Shown here: positions 49,601 to 60,100 of the stretch, piece after piece
Layout: the number at the start of each line of letters is the position of its first letter
How positions within the stretch are numbered: the stretch's first letter is position 1
Source of the DNA: Aurantiochytrium sp. KH105
Taxonomy: Eukaryota; Sar; Bigyra; Thraustochytrida; Thraustochytriidae
Direction of reading: 5' to 3'
DNA: 64,000 nt
Assembly (NCBI GenBank): GCA_003116975.1
Contig: BGKB01000082.1
Span: 235,570 to 299,569, forward strand
Notes under the pieces: model-generated
What the model saw: only the letters and a program-made list of their open reading frames with translations
What the model was told of the DNA's origin: nothing
The model's database searches: none
Translations under genes and position numbers: made by a program

Positions 49601-51583
49601 CATGGGGCTGCACACGTCAGGGAAGGTTTTGTGGAGGATACTTTATTGGAGCAGTGCGAAGGAAATCGTCCAGGCTTGCTTCGCGTTGGCATTCCAGACT
49701 GGATGCACGTAAGTCCAGGACTTCTCGAAGCCACGCAGCGCAATGCGCAAACGTCGAATGCAGACCTGTGCCGGATCATTACGCGGGGGGCGATCCTCAC
49801 GTCTGGCGAGCTCGTTGTGCCCCGTGACGGCGCGGCAGGAACAGGAAAATACTTTGAGAAGATCTCCATGGCACAACGTCTCGCGGATTCGACCTCCACT
49901 GAGGAATCAGCGCCCGAGTCAGTGGAAGACTCGCAGACATTGACATCCGTTGTAAAGACGGGAATTGTCCTTGTTCGTCTTAAGTTTCAATCGCATGCTG
50001 AGGCACGTGCTCGGGCAGCCATGTGCTTTGCCCGCACATGGCAAGCCCGCACACGAGAGTCACTCTTTGTCGTCGCCGAACACATGCTCGGCGACGCGTA
50101 TGGCAAGACTCGGCAGAACCAAATGAGGGTTGCATGGGGCGGTATCCCATCGACTTATACAAGCATTATCAAGCGTGTGATTTCCCAGCACGATAGAATT
50201 GAGGAAAACGCACGTCGAGCCCGTGCCGTCCAAACATCATCCGAGTACGCACACCGTGCAAGCACCCTACAGGGTCGCCGCAAACGTCGATTTGGGCGCC
50301 AGACGGGAAATGACGATGGCGACGAGCAGGAAGAGGACGCAGTGGAAGCATGGAAGGAGGATGATGACGCCAACGACGACCCCGTTTCGAATGGCGAAGG
50401 CGAAGACGAGGTCGCTGCGCAGTTGGCGGAGCAGCTTGCAGCCTTGGACGCCTTTAATTCCACCTTTTCCGTTCGCAAAGGATCGGTAAGAAAGCCGCAA
50501 AGTGTTTTGAAAGCCCGGAAGCGTCACCCACGGCGCACCAAACCAGCTCAACTTGCTGAACATGGTCAATTCCTTGCCAGCCTTGATACGTTGCCTCTTC
50601 TCGCGCCAACAGGAGAGCGTGTAGGCGTGGTGGCGAGTGCGAAGGGCACTGGGCGCGCACTCATCGATGATGCAGGTCAGGATGTGGATGGACTCTGGCC
50701 AAAAAGCAGTCCCACCTCGCAGTCGCAATCAGCAGAAGACCACCACCACCACCACCACCACCACCTCGAAGACATTTCTCGAGCTGCCGAGATGGTCCGC
50801 ATTGAAGGACTTTGGCTCGACTCGCACCTTCGCGCTGCGGATGAGGCGAAGCACAAAAGATTGGTGCGTCACGTCAAGCAGCTGCGTGAGAAAGAAAGGG
50901 CGCGGCAAGGTGTCAAACAGGCACGTATCTCACAGCACGCAGTTCACCTCGATCGAAATCATCTCGGCGAACCGTCCCGTCCTCGGTGCACAGAAGCGCC
51001 AGTACGGATACAATCACGCAACGAAGACAATGAGCTTGGGCAAAAGGTACGCCGAGGACGTTTTCTTGTCGATCGTGTCCCGCACGTGGTTACCGAGACT
51101 TCTGACCGGGCGTTCAGGGCGAAGGAACGGATGATGTACGATGAAGAGCTGGCTCGCATGACGGAAAGACGCGAACAAGTGCAACGAGAGCGCGCGCGGC
51201 GCAACGCTCATCGTGAAGAGCGCGAGGAGAGTCTTTTCCAGTCACAAGCTACACTTTCTGTCACCAAGCAGGAAAGTCGTCGCAAAGCACGCGCGGTCAT
51301 TTGCGCGCGATCGGAAAAGATGCAAAAGCGCGTAGCTCAGGTGCGGGAGGAGGACGAACGTCGGCGTGAACGCATTTTGCACGCGCGCCAGACGAGTGTC
51401 CAAATGCGTCAAGAGGATTCCAAGATGGGTCGTCTGTTTCTGCGGATGCGTCAAACTCGTGCGAATGCAGTTCGGCAGGCCGAGGAGCGCAAGCTGCGAA
51501 TGCGTGTGCAACATGAAGAGGGACTTCGATCCATCGTGCGTGCTCTGCAAGGTCAAAGCAGGCCGCGACCTCCAGTGTGCTAA
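46646..51583 (+). CDS. Large LRR and IQ-motif protein
   Basis: The 1,645-residue protein starts with an Ala-rich and acidic segment. It has leucine-rich repeats (about 111-258; LEILKLHGNCLRSLPNL, LRMLDLSANGLERLP, LRHLTLRGNPL) capped like the LRRs of axonemal and basal-body proteins. At least five IQ-like calmodulin-binding helices follow (near 351, 380, 463, 774 and 801; for example AVAIQRVWMKR and CIQRAWRSAPFRAR). Long Arg/Glu-rich helical regions, acidic linkers, a run of eight His (about 1366) and a C-terminal coiled coil (about 1380-1640) complete it. The combination resembles LRRIQ-type ciliary proteins; a flagellar or centrosomal role is inferred. ATG 46646 is the first in-frame ATG, with the frame open upstream only from a GTG. 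The next gene is on the same strand. Confidence 0.82.
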   Translation: MAQAPACSGRGDDWVAAAALGSACAGPRLAVSGKEEEGGEEELEHTWPAWAEAPSSPHFEAAKDALVSLIPARECALASGQMLVARILGKEGIEASVELVEAILAAKRHMTAREARDFPHKFSCVRVADLAHGNLQDEDLLEVCCGVFPRLEILKLHGNCLRSLPNLYTLGSHLRMLDLSANGLERLPHNESVWAHFRCLGVLFLHDNQITAPQSLLALVSCHALRHLTLRGNPLAQRERYRGLVLERVPQLSAIDAFVVADMEQHVCETCSPGLLRAKDSPFASHACGDQLSFTFALPRTFAGGLSYAGAYAMSQAITSRSTSTLESAKDRLLWELDTHLYALARVRRKSSPATSIQCVLRGWLCRCAERRRRDRESGAARRIQALWRGWELRDRLERDAESLLLDLAPDLLIRHDGTRVERHGVAARRRRKGGSEIEDEEARAEAARRRRLFKGVGSVEQQAAVAIQRVWMKRDVCAHRAASATVLASFFSSVQTYTRGATETLRRRGFSGQDVAFVACHRDIDPEAFEAVLKFSCAYALRVADANIDTGASDTTLAECFLGKSALEVQRGDSKESFSYLSGKRRLETSLQSMHARCASMQAMCARWGDTEAWNAKRNRFWRDIRRLEASMAVMQDRLTALHSNPRSLAHTCWSRDARFAKVSRRVAGIRRPPRLDAMLASMQAQRLEDARADTIEAQLSRSPLYVLYGPLAQPSVLAWAMHALRALLRREKVARRLKIISGPLLAAKKSRTQGALVEVYPGEKVMREAGVRLAQSVWRAYAARKAHNVQARALLQRGAICIQRAWRSAPFRARMAFVESLAQYLQRLDVMTYRKAYYLLPGDATNGSLDWAKNGADSDDVDNEDADKGSSFRIGQAQEVPTEEANQSPCLFIEESVLRVIRRLKGRKLLRNPSTLMAAQESSLGSECTFSYANHLRLLSARSSPTTLGREVRDSAPESIASSDGEAADFWIRPPPWHRTFLRHGAAHVREGFVEDTLLEQCEGNRPGLLRVGIPDWMHVSPGLLEATQRNAQTSNADLCRIITRGAILTSGELVVPRDGAAGTGKYFEKISMAQRLADSTSTEESAPESVEDSQTLTSVVKTGIVLVRLKFQSHAEARARAAMCFARTWQARTRESLFVVAEHMLGDAYGKTRQNQMRVAWGGIPSTYTSIIKRVISQHDRIEENARRARAVQTSSEYAHRASTLQGRRKRRFGRQTGNDDGDEQEEDAVEAWKEDDDANDDPVSNGEGEDEVAAQLAEQLAALDAFNSTFSVRKGSVRKPQSVLKARKRHPRRTKPAQLAEHGQFLASLDTLPLLAPTGERVGVVASAKGTGRALIDDAGQDVDGLWPKSSPTSQSQSAEDHHHHHHHHLEDISRAAEMVRIEGLWLDSHLRAADEAKHKRLVRHVKQLREKERARQGVKQARISQHAVHLDRNHLGEPSRPRCTEAPVRIQSRNEDNELGQKVRRGRFLVDRVPHVVTETSDRAFRAKERMMYDEELARMTERREQVQRERARRNAHREEREESLFQSQATLSVTKQESRRKARAVICARSEKMQKRVAQVREEDERRRERILHARQTSVQMRQEDSKMGRLFLRMRQTRANAVRQAEERKLRMRVQHEEGLRSIVRALQGQSRPRPPVC

Positions 51584-51889
51584 GCGAAACGAAGCAACGC
51601 TCATCATGTTATTTGTAAAGTGAGATGATAAAATTTCAATGGGGCGTTCATGAGTGTCGAAAAGCAAGGGCAAAGGAGATCTAGAGCGGATCATTTCAAA
51701 TCGCTCGTGCTTTTTATCGGCACGGGTCGTAGTCCCGGAAATAGAAGCGAGATTGTGGTCCACGAATAACCTCTTCGGGCTGCTGCAACCTTTATTTTCA
51801 TGGGTGAATTCGGAAGCGTCTGGCTCACTGTCAGACCCCTCCATTTATAGTCCTTTTATAGCAAATACTCTAGGCATAAAACGAAAAGA
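51584..51889. other. Spacer between the LRR-IQ and PP2A B'' genes
   Basis: No gene is supported. The sequence is AT-richer than its neighbours. TTTTATAG near 51853-51860 could be a weak TATA-like element for the next gene. Confidence 0.4.
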
Positions 51890-53545
51890 ATGAAGCATGG
51901 AAAAAAGAGAGAAACGAGAAAAAAGAAAGAAGCAGGCCGGATAACGGCCAGCTCAACTTTTCGTGAGCTGGTGAGCAAGCAGAACAAGAACGCCATCGCG
52001 CGCGCAGGAGCAGCAATGAAAGAGACGGAAAGCGAGCGCGAGCGCGAGAGCGAGCGCCAAAAGGCGTGGCCTGTGCTGCTGCAGGAGTATGAGTCGGCGC
52101 ACGCGATCCGAGGGGAGATTGATGCAGACCACGAGGTGCTGAGGAGGCTGGAGGAGATCTTTGCGGAGCGGCGCGCACGCGCGAGCAAGAGGGACGCGAG
52201 TCTGCAGCGGATCCCCAGGTTCCATTGGAGGCGCAAAGCCTTGGAGCAGAGCGACAATCAGGTTCCGGAAACGGCGCAGAGACTCGTGCGACGACTTGCT
52301 CGGAGCCAGAGCGCCCAACGCACGAGCGCGGCCAATCTTGCAGACGAGGACGTGCATCGAATGTACGAGCTGCTCGCCACACACAATAGCGGGCCCTTTG
52401 TATCCATGTCACGCGGAAAGGCAGCACGCAGCGATTCCAAAGAGGAGCAGGATAAAAGTCCGAGAGACGGGCTGGAAATGAGCGGGCGCATCAACTATGA
52501 CGATTTTTGCACGGTCCGTTCCCTGCTTCCAGCGGGACTTGCGCAGTTTTTCCAAGCAGACACCTTTTGCAAGTTCCGGCGTGATGACTGGGGCCGAATC
52601 AGCACACAACTCTTTTTCCAATATGTGTGCCGTCACATTACGCTTCAGCAAACACGAGCTCATCTTGCCCTTTACGACTCACACGGGGACGGCTGTCTAC
52701 GCGAACAGGACCTGGAAAACTATATATACGAACTCATTCCCTCGCTGGAGGCACTCGAGGATCTTCAGGAAAACTTTTATCCCTTTTACGTGTTCACTGC
52801 TGTGCGCAAGTTCTTTTTCTTTCTAGACCCGAGAAAAATGGGCCGTATTCCGCTCCGCGAGCTCATCACCTCGCCAATTTTGCATGAACTCCTCCACCTG
52901 CAGAATGCCCCCAACGATGAGGACATCGAATTCAACTGGTTTTCCGCACACAACACGCTCCGGGTGTACAGCCAGTACCTGGAACTGGACATTGATCACA
53001 ATGGCATGCTCAGTCGAGCCGAAATTCAAGGCTACGGGACGGGTTCGCTGACTTCTGCCTTTATAGGACGCGTATTCGAGGAGTGCCTTACTTACGATGG
53101 CGAGATCGATTACAAGACGTTTCTCGATTTTGTGCTTGCCATGGAGACGAAGAAATCCGCACAGTCCCTGGCGTACTTTTTCCGTCTTCTCGATGTGCGC
53201 AAGCAAAGCTATCTGGACCGATTCTGCATTCGCTATTTCTTTTCGGAAATTGTACAAAAATTACGTGAGCTCGACGGAGGCGGCGCCGATGCCGACGTTG
53301 TGCGCGTTGACGACGTTTGCGACGAAATTTTTGATATGTGCAATCCGCGCGACCCGTGCCGTATCACGCTTGCCGACCTCGTGCGTTCGGGTATCGGCGA
53401 TACAATTGTCACCATGCTCACGGATCTTTCTGGATTTTGGGCCTATGACAATCGCGAGCACCTTATTGCTGAAGAGGCTCGGGAAGAAGCCGAGCAGCGA
53501 GCTCTCAACAATCATCATTACCAGCAGGAACAAGATCAGTCATGA
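51890..53545 (+). CDS. PPP2R3C: PP2A regulatory subunit B'' (PPP2R3C/G5PR, TON2/FASS-like)
   Basis: This 551-residue protein is a PP2A targeting subunit. In plants the orthologue TON2/FASS organises cortical microtubules, and in animals it is centrosomal. Matches run through the whole C-terminal two thirds: HGDGCLREQDLENYIYELIP, FYPFYVFTAVRKFFFFLDP, NWFSAHNTLRVYSQYLELD, FEECLTYDGEIDYKTFLDFVLA, and GFWAYDNREHLIAEE near the end. Two EF-hand loops are visible (263-274 and 367-378). The N-terminus is basic and helical with a Glu/Arg repeat (about 43-56). ATG 51890 is used; ATG 52016 is possible. An AATAAA at 53575-53580 is a likely poly(A) signal. Confidence 0.95.
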   Translation: MKHGKKRETRKKKEAGRITASSTFRELVSKQNKNAIARAGAAMKETESERERESERQKAWPVLLQEYESAHAIRGEIDADHEVLRRLEEIFAERRARASKRDASLQRIPRFHWRRKALEQSDNQVPETAQRLVRRLARSQSAQRTSAANLADEDVHRMYELLATHNSGPFVSMSRGKAARSDSKEEQDKSPRDGLEMSGRINYDDFCTVRSLLPAGLAQFFQADTFCKFRRDDWGRISTQLFFQYVCRHITLQQTRAHLALYDSHGDGCLREQDLENYIYELIPSLEALEDLQENFYPFYVFTAVRKFFFFLDPRKMGRIPLRELITSPILHELLHLQNAPNDEDIEFNWFSAHNTLRVYSQYLELDIDHNGMLSRAEIQGYGTGSLTSAFIGRVFEECLTYDGEIDYKTFLDFVLAMETKKSAQSLAYFFRLLDVRKQSYLDRFCIRYFFSEIVQKLRELDGGGADADVVRVDDVCDEIFDMCNPRDPCRITLADLVRSGIGDTIVTMLTDLSGFWAYDNREHLIAEEAREEAEQRALNNHHYQQEQDQS

Positions 53546-53627
53546 CACTTTTTCTTCGTATCGGCGAAAATAAGAATAAATGAGTCAGACCATTCTTGCC
53601 TCTCAACGCCCAAAAAAAGGCGGCATC

Positions 53628-53697
53628 TCCGTGTTGGTGTAATGGTAACATCTGACGCTCTCACCGTCAACCCCCGGGTTCGATTCCCGGACATGGA
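53628..53697 (+). tRNA. trnE(CUC): tRNA-Glu (anticodon CUC)
   Basis: A 70-base cloverleaf folds without gaps. The acceptor stem TCCGTGT pairs with ACATGGA (one G-U pair) and the D arm is GTGT/ACAT with an AATGGTA loop. The anticodon stem TGACG/CGTCA encloses the loop CTCTCAC, so the anticodon is CUC, reading GAG. The variable loop has four bases and the T arm is CCGGG-TTCGATT-CCCGG. No intron and no encoded CCA are present. A run of 16 T (53704-53719) six bases downstream is a strong RNA polymerase III terminator. Confidence 0.97.
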
Positions 53698-53703
53698 ATT
53701 TAC

Positions 53704-53719
53704 TTTTTTTTTTTTTTTT
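53704..53719 (+). terminator. RNA polymerase III terminator of tRNA-Glu
   Basis: Sixteen consecutive T follow the tRNA 3' end by six bases. This is far longer than the four or five T needed for Pol III termination. Confidence 0.85.
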
Positions 53720-53720
53720 A

Positions 53721-56700
53721 GATGAGATTTCTCTTTTTTGTTTTGCCAAACGATCTGTAGTACGATAGTGGTCGCAAAAATGCTCAGGAGGACCCAAGAG
53801 TTAGGTGGGTGCGAGTACCGAGGCTTGACAACGTCGTCAAGCTCTTGGACGGAAGAAAAGAGATGCCATGGATGATCGAATTCGGCCGCTACAAAAAAAA
53901 ACAATGAATCATCGGAAAATACGAATGTGAAAAGTGGTCACGAAGTCCGGTAAACCAACCAAAAAAAAAACATTCAACACCGGGACTTCGCGTGCAGTCC
54001 CCTATCACACTACTAACCCGGCCCTACGTGACTTTTCTGCTCAGNGAGACGTGATGGAAGATACACATTAATAAATGCATTTCTCGCGAGAAGAGTGACG
54101 CAGAGAAGACAGGGGTTTTTGTTGGCATGGCACTGAGGAAAGCGTCGTATTGAGAAATGCGCGAGGTATTGCATTCTTTTGAACGTCGCTTGTCGATGGA
54201 CTTGCGTTTCTGCCGACCGTTGCCGCTACCCTGGCCATGCCGCCTTGCGTGCACGGCCCCAACGCTGAGGGCTGACGTCTGTCCCGCGGCGGCTCTCCAG
54301 CTCTGTCGCTTGCGTGCGGGCGCCTGTGCGTCGCAAGACAGCCACGGGTGCTGCTGGCGGATGCGTTTGGCTCAAGGCCACGGGTTCGGTGGCGCCATTC
54401 GTGCGCTGGCGCCCATACTGGGCCATTCGCAGCTCGCTGGCCGGCGCCCGAAGATCCTGTGCGCGTAGCGAAGATGATGATGCTTGAGAAATGAAGAGAG
54501 CGAGTATACGGAAAATAAAAAGAAAAGTGGTCGTCCGTGGGAACCAACTTGGGGATGGACAGAGCGAACACGGCGAGATAGTGTCATCATCTCCTTTTTT
54601 TCTTTCGATCGGCGAAGTGTCGCAGTGGGCGGCTGCCTTTGAGGTGACTGCGACGGCGGCAACGGAGTGCTTTTGGTGATAGCATTGGATGAGACTGGGA
54701 CGAGATCAGAGGTGGGTTGTTGTTGAGCGCACGCACTTTGTTTTTTCCTCGCAAAGAATCAACATGGTGACGGCTGCGGCGATGATGAGCGCGTCTCTTC
54801 GAGCACTGGCAAGCATTCAGCCTTTTATTTTTTATCTTTGGCCAAGCAGGCCAGGCGAGGCTGCCTCGTGAGCGACGCGTCTGACTTGGGCATCGGTGGC
54901 TAGCTTGCCGTGCAGCGAGCTCGTTGATGGTGCCCAGGTCCACATCAGGTCCACATCAGCCAAGTGTTTTATCCGCGCAATGCAAAGTGGATCATTGATC
55001 CTTGCAAATGAACAAACAGCCAGGCACAATCGGCGAAAACGAAGACGCGGCCAGTCTCGACCTCTCTCTCTCATCGTTGCCGCCGAAGACAAAACGACGA
55101 AGCCGGGCGCCGCGGAGAGGCGAGGGGTGCGCCCAGGCAGCGCGCGGGCCCGCCAGGTGGTGTTGAGAGCCCGATGTGCTCAGGCGGGCGCGCGCCCGTG
55201 GCAGACCTCGCCGCAGCGCTTTGGCGCACGGAGCGGCTCGGAGTTGGATTGATCCAATAATGATGATGCAAACGACCAGCGAAGGCGCGAAGGCGACGTC
55301 TCCAGGCGCGGGTGCCGGCGGCACAAGCGGGCCAGGAGACCAGCGGGGAGGCTGAGTATGGTGAGCTGCAGTGGAGACGTGCGAGCCAGAAAGACCGTCT
55401 TGCGCTGTCCGGCGTCTCGGCCTCTTGCGCAGCAACGAGGAAGGCGAAGAAAAGGCTGCCGCAGCGTTCAGGTGCCCTCGCGAGCGCTTGCGATCAAAGA
55501 AAACTCGAACGACGCAGCGTGTGCATGTAATTTGCAATGGCTTACTCGTGCGCGTGGTGGTCTTGCATCGAACTCGCGTTCAAGTTGGCTACAGCAAAGT
55601 CGATCGCTGCTTGCGCCAATCGCGGGGCATCGATCCCCAAGTTCATGCGGCCACGATCGCTGGCACCAGAGGCTCAACTGTAGGCGCCATGTCGTCAAAG
55701 TCGTCGCTTGCCTCTGTGCCTCGTGCACGCGAAAGGATCTCGACCAGTGGAAATGACATCGTTCGGCGAAACGGGCTGTGCTGTGGCTGTGTCAGGTGAC
55801 GAGCAAGAGGCCGACGAGCATTGAAGTCTTGCGAGGAGACTTGGCTGGGGTGTGTGCTTGGACAATGTGTCGTTGCCAATGGCTCACTGGCTCACGAACG
55901 TGGACACCGAGCGCTCCACGCGTGCTGCGGCCGACGTTGCGAGAGCTACTTGGTCGCCTGTAATCTTGATCGTTTCATCCTGGCGTTCTTCAGCTGAGCA
56001 GGCCAGAGGCATCTTTTGAAAGTCTCTCTGTGGGTCTGCCAGATGATCGCGCGTGTAGAGCGGACATGATCGTCGATTCGAGACACGGTCGCCACCAGCC
56101 TTGCCAAAAACTTGAATTTTCTTGACCTGAATATGTATGTGCGTACGCATGCTCGAGTTTGGGTCTTACCGGCCGGCCGGCGTGCTGCGTTGAGGCGTGT
56201 AATATGCGAAAACTGATCCAAGAAGACGGCGCGACGAGCACGAGTGCTGCTTGCTAGACTTGAGCGAGATTGAAGATGCGCCGCCGCGTTTCCGAGTTGA
56301 AGCAGCATTGGCAAGCTTGTCGAAGAAGCTCTCAACGATGATCTCAGAGACAAAACGGTAGCAGAGAGGGTAGCTTGAGGCTGACTCGTGGTCATATGGC
56401 CAAGGTCTGATCGGAAATGAGAGATGGCCGGGACTTGCTGGTCTTGATTGCTGACTGACTGGTTCTTTTCCCATACTGATGATTGCCCCGACACTTTAGC
56501 TTGAAGAGGCGTTTCAGGCCCAGATTACGACACCTGTATGAGCTTGTCGTCACGCGATACGTGCTTACACATCACATGATCCTGTTCTCTCCTGGTGCTT
56601 GCTGTCATTCTTGCGATGCGCTGACAAAATGTCAGGCAAAAGAAGCCGGCACGAACTGGCGCGTTGGCCGCGGCGCCGACTTAGCTCTTGCCCTTTTCTA

Positions 56701-57189
56701 GAGCGTAAGCATTTGGTCTGAGGTATCACGGGACTTGGTGTTCAAGGCCAGGAGAGGCAACGTGAAGTAGGCTGGGACCTCACTTGGATCTTCGCAAGAG
56801 GACCGCCAAAAAAAAACTGCCATTTGCAGCAGCACTTTCAGCATTGTCTGCTTTCGACATCGCTCACGGCCACCTCAGTATACGCTTATTTTTGCCACGA
56901 TGGCGGAGTCCGCCTTGATGATCTTGTTTGTGCCAGCACCAGCTGGAGCAGGCTTGCGCCTTTCAAAGTCTAACTCCGAGCAGCCTCGATGAGTCGCGAT
57001 CATCAAGTATGCCAAGCATGCCAGGCCGGGCTAGCTCGCGGGCGAGGCTGTTTCGAGGCGCCTGGCGTGCCCATCCATCCTTGGCAAGCTCGAGCTTTTG
57101 CAAGCTTGCGCCAAGACTTGCGCTCGCCAAGTGACTTTTTTCGCGCTGCAAAGTGGACTAGGAAGTTGCACCGCGGCGCTCGGTCGTTG
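53721..57189. other. Gene-poor region between tRNA-Glu and the tandem array
   Basis: I cannot support a gene in these 3.5 kb. A minus-strand stretch at about 53720-53893 reads protein-like (ELDDVVKPRYSHPPNSWVLL, one hydrophobic helix) behind a T-rich TTGTAG acceptor-like site, but no upstream exon was found. A stem-loop lies at 53941-53990. One undetermined base is at 54045. Other frames start at non-ATG codons or are low in complexity. Confidence 0.5.
53941..53990. other. Stem-loop with A-rich loop
   Basis: CGAAGTCCGGT (53941-53951) can pair with ACCGGGACTTCG (53979-53990) with a single bulged base, around a 27-base A/C-rich loop. It lies about 240 bp after the tRNA. Its function is unknown. 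Confidence 0.6.
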
Positions 57190-60100
57190 GAGGCGAGCTA
57201 ATAAGGAGGGAATAGGGGCCAAGTTTTGGCAACGCCACGGCCACGAAAAAGTACGCGCGTGGCAGGACGAGGCGGCGCACGGCAGGAGCTAGTGCTGAGG
57301 CGAGCGCTGACCTTGTCGGCACAGTCGTTGTCTCTGTAGTGGATGCGAAAAGCGGCTACTCGTTGAGAGCCCAAAAAGGAGGCAAGCTGGCTGGGCTTGT
57401 TCGCCGCAGATCTCGCTGAAAAGGCTGCAGATCGTCCGCGCACGCTGTGTGCATGCTCTAGCAAGATTTGGTGGCGTCATGTAAGCATTTTTGCATGGAT
57501 CAAGGGCCTTGGCGTTCGTTCATGAGGCGTTTGTTTCATAGAAGAGGACATGGACGCGGGCTCGCGACGTCGCCACGCAAGCTGCAGACCCGGCGAGATG
57601 AGCTCGCTGAGCTGACTGGCATGTATGGGCGCTAGCCACTGTATGCGGTCGCTTGGAAGATGGTGGACGCATGTTGCAGTCGTGATTGTCAAGCAAGAGA
57701 GCCCAACGTGTATTGTACTTGCAAAGTATTGGCTTGCAGACTGACTGCACGGATAGGAAAAGGTGCCGCATCGTCAGCGAGTGGTCAAGTGTGCGTGAGC
57801 AAGCTTGTTTGAGAGCTAGGCTGCAAATCAGAGAAATATCAGCCGCGTTCGAGGTGCAAGTAGGCGATGAAGGTAAAAGTGAACAATATGGGACATCGTT
57901 GGCAACGCACGCGAGAGCACGCAAATGCAGTGCGATCATTGTCGCAGAGCTTGAGAAAGCCTGGTAGGCATAAGAAAGCGTAGCGAGTGCAGTATTGGCA
58001 GCGTGCTGCTTGTGTAAGTCAAGGCTAGCGTTGCAAACGAGGTGTTGCTTGGCAAAGTTAATGTGCTTTGGCCCGGCCTCAGCCTGCCAACAGTGACGGA
58101 TGATATGCAAATGAGCTTACAAAGATTGGCCCGGGTGTATAGCTTGGCGCCACGATTTTTCTTTGGATCGAGCGAGTATTGCTGAAGAGAAAAGCATGCT
58201 CGTGCGTTTGACCCTTTCTTTTTCGTTCTTGAGCCGAGCTCTTTGTTGGTTTCGTTGCTTGCAGAAGAGATGAGCAGCGTCGTACGACAGGGCAAGACGC
58301 GCGATGCGTAGGTCTTGCGCAAAGAGGTGGCGTGGCTAGATTTGGTCAAAGAGCTCGTGCAGGCAGCGCTGTTGTAAAAAAGAAAAGGTCAAGAAAGAAG
58401 AAAATGAGGGGTGGCTTTGTGGTACCAGACCGAGCGAGCGAGTGATGGCAGAGACAACACAAAGGCAGGAATGGCCAGCGCAATACTGAGGCAACAGCTG
58501 AGCGCAGTTGCTTTTGCTGTCGGCGACTATGTGCAGTAGTGAAGGTTGGCTAATCTTGACCAAAAAAGGACGAGCTAAAAAAAGAGAGAGAAAATGTGAG
58601 CGAGTATATGGCAAGCTTTGGCTGCGGCGCGTGTGAGCAAAAGGTACACGCGTGGCAGAGCGAGACGGTGCAAGGTAGGCGCTAGGGCTGAGGCAAGTGC
58701 TGAGCTCGTTGGCACAGTCGTTGTCTCTGCAGTGGATGCGAAAAGCGGCTCGTTTTCTAGAGCTAAAAAAAAGAAGGCAAGCTGGCTGGGCTTGATGTCA
58801 CAGATGTCGATGAATAGGCTGCAGATCGTCCGCGCAGGCTGCGTGCAGGCTCTAGCAAGATGTTGTGGCGTCATGCCATCGTTCTTGTATGGATCAAAGG
58901 CCTTGGCGGTGGTCCATGAGGCGTTTGTTTCACAGGAGAGGAGATGGACGCGGGTTCGCGACGCCGCCACGCAAGCTGCAGACCCGGCAAGACGAGCTCG
59001 CCAAGCTGACTGGCACGTATGGGCGCTGGTGATCATATTTGTTTGTTTGCAAGATTATTGACCCATGTTGCAGGTGTGTTTGTTGGGCAAGAGAGCCCAA
59101 CGTGCATTGTACGTGCAAAGAATTGGCTTGTAGACTGCCTGCACGGATAGAAAAAGGTGCCGCATCGCCAGCGAATGTTCGAACTTGCGTGGACAGGCTT
59201 GTGTGAGAGCTGCGCTACGAATCAGAGAGATACCTGAAGGTGCAAGAAAGAGAGCAAGGTGAAAGTGAATAATATAAGGCAGCGTTGGCAACTCACGCCA
59301 GAGCAAGCAAATGCAGTGCAATCCTTGTCGCAGAGCTTGGGGAAGACTGTCAAGCATATGACAGAAGCGCGAGAGCAGTTTTGGCAGCGTGCGGCTCGTG
59401 TAAGTCAAGACAGCGTTGCAAACGAGGTGTTGCTTGGCTAATTGATGTGCTTTGGCCCAGCCTCAGCCTGCCAACAATGATGCATGATCTACAAATGGGC
59501 TTGCAAAGGCTGGTCTAGGTCTGTGGCTTGACGCCAGGGCTTTCGATTGGATCGAACGATTGTTTTCGGAGAGAAAAGCACGCAAGTGCGTCGCTTCCTA
59601 TCTTTTCTGTTATTTGAACCGAGCTCTTTGTTGGTTTCGTTGCCTGCAGAAGAGGTGGGCAGCAGCGTCGTTGGTCAGTGCGACACACGCAATGCGTAGA
59701 TCTTGCACAGGAATACGACGTGGCGCGATTTCGTCGGCGTGGGCGGAGATCTCGTTCAGGCAGCGCTGTTGTGAAAAAAAAAGACACAAAAATTAGAAGA
59801 AAATGAGGTGTGGCTTTGTGGCACGAGATCGAGCAAGCGAGAGATGGCAGGGGCAAAACAAAGACAGCAGTAGACAGCGCAGGTCTGGTGCAAGGGCTGA
59901 GCGTGGTTGCTTTTGTTGTCGGCGACCACGTGCAGCAGTGAAGGGTGGCTAAACTTGACCAAAAAAGGACTAGCTCATAAAGAGAGCGTGGGCCAGCGAG
60001 TGTATATAGCAAGCTTTGGCTGCGGCGCGAGTGAACAAAAGGTATACGCGTGGCAGAGCGAGACGGTGCAAGGTAGGCGCTAGGGCTGGAGCAAGTGCTG

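Noticed and set aside
53536-53702. Minus-strand peptide with GNRTRGLTVRASDVT
   Set aside because: This is the antisense translation of tRNA-Glu, a common false protein in databases.
54992-56494. Medium-length frames on both strands between 55 and 56.5 kb
   Set aside because: They begin at non-ATG codons, are rich in Arg, Ser and Ala, overlap each other, and show no motif or consistent codon pattern.
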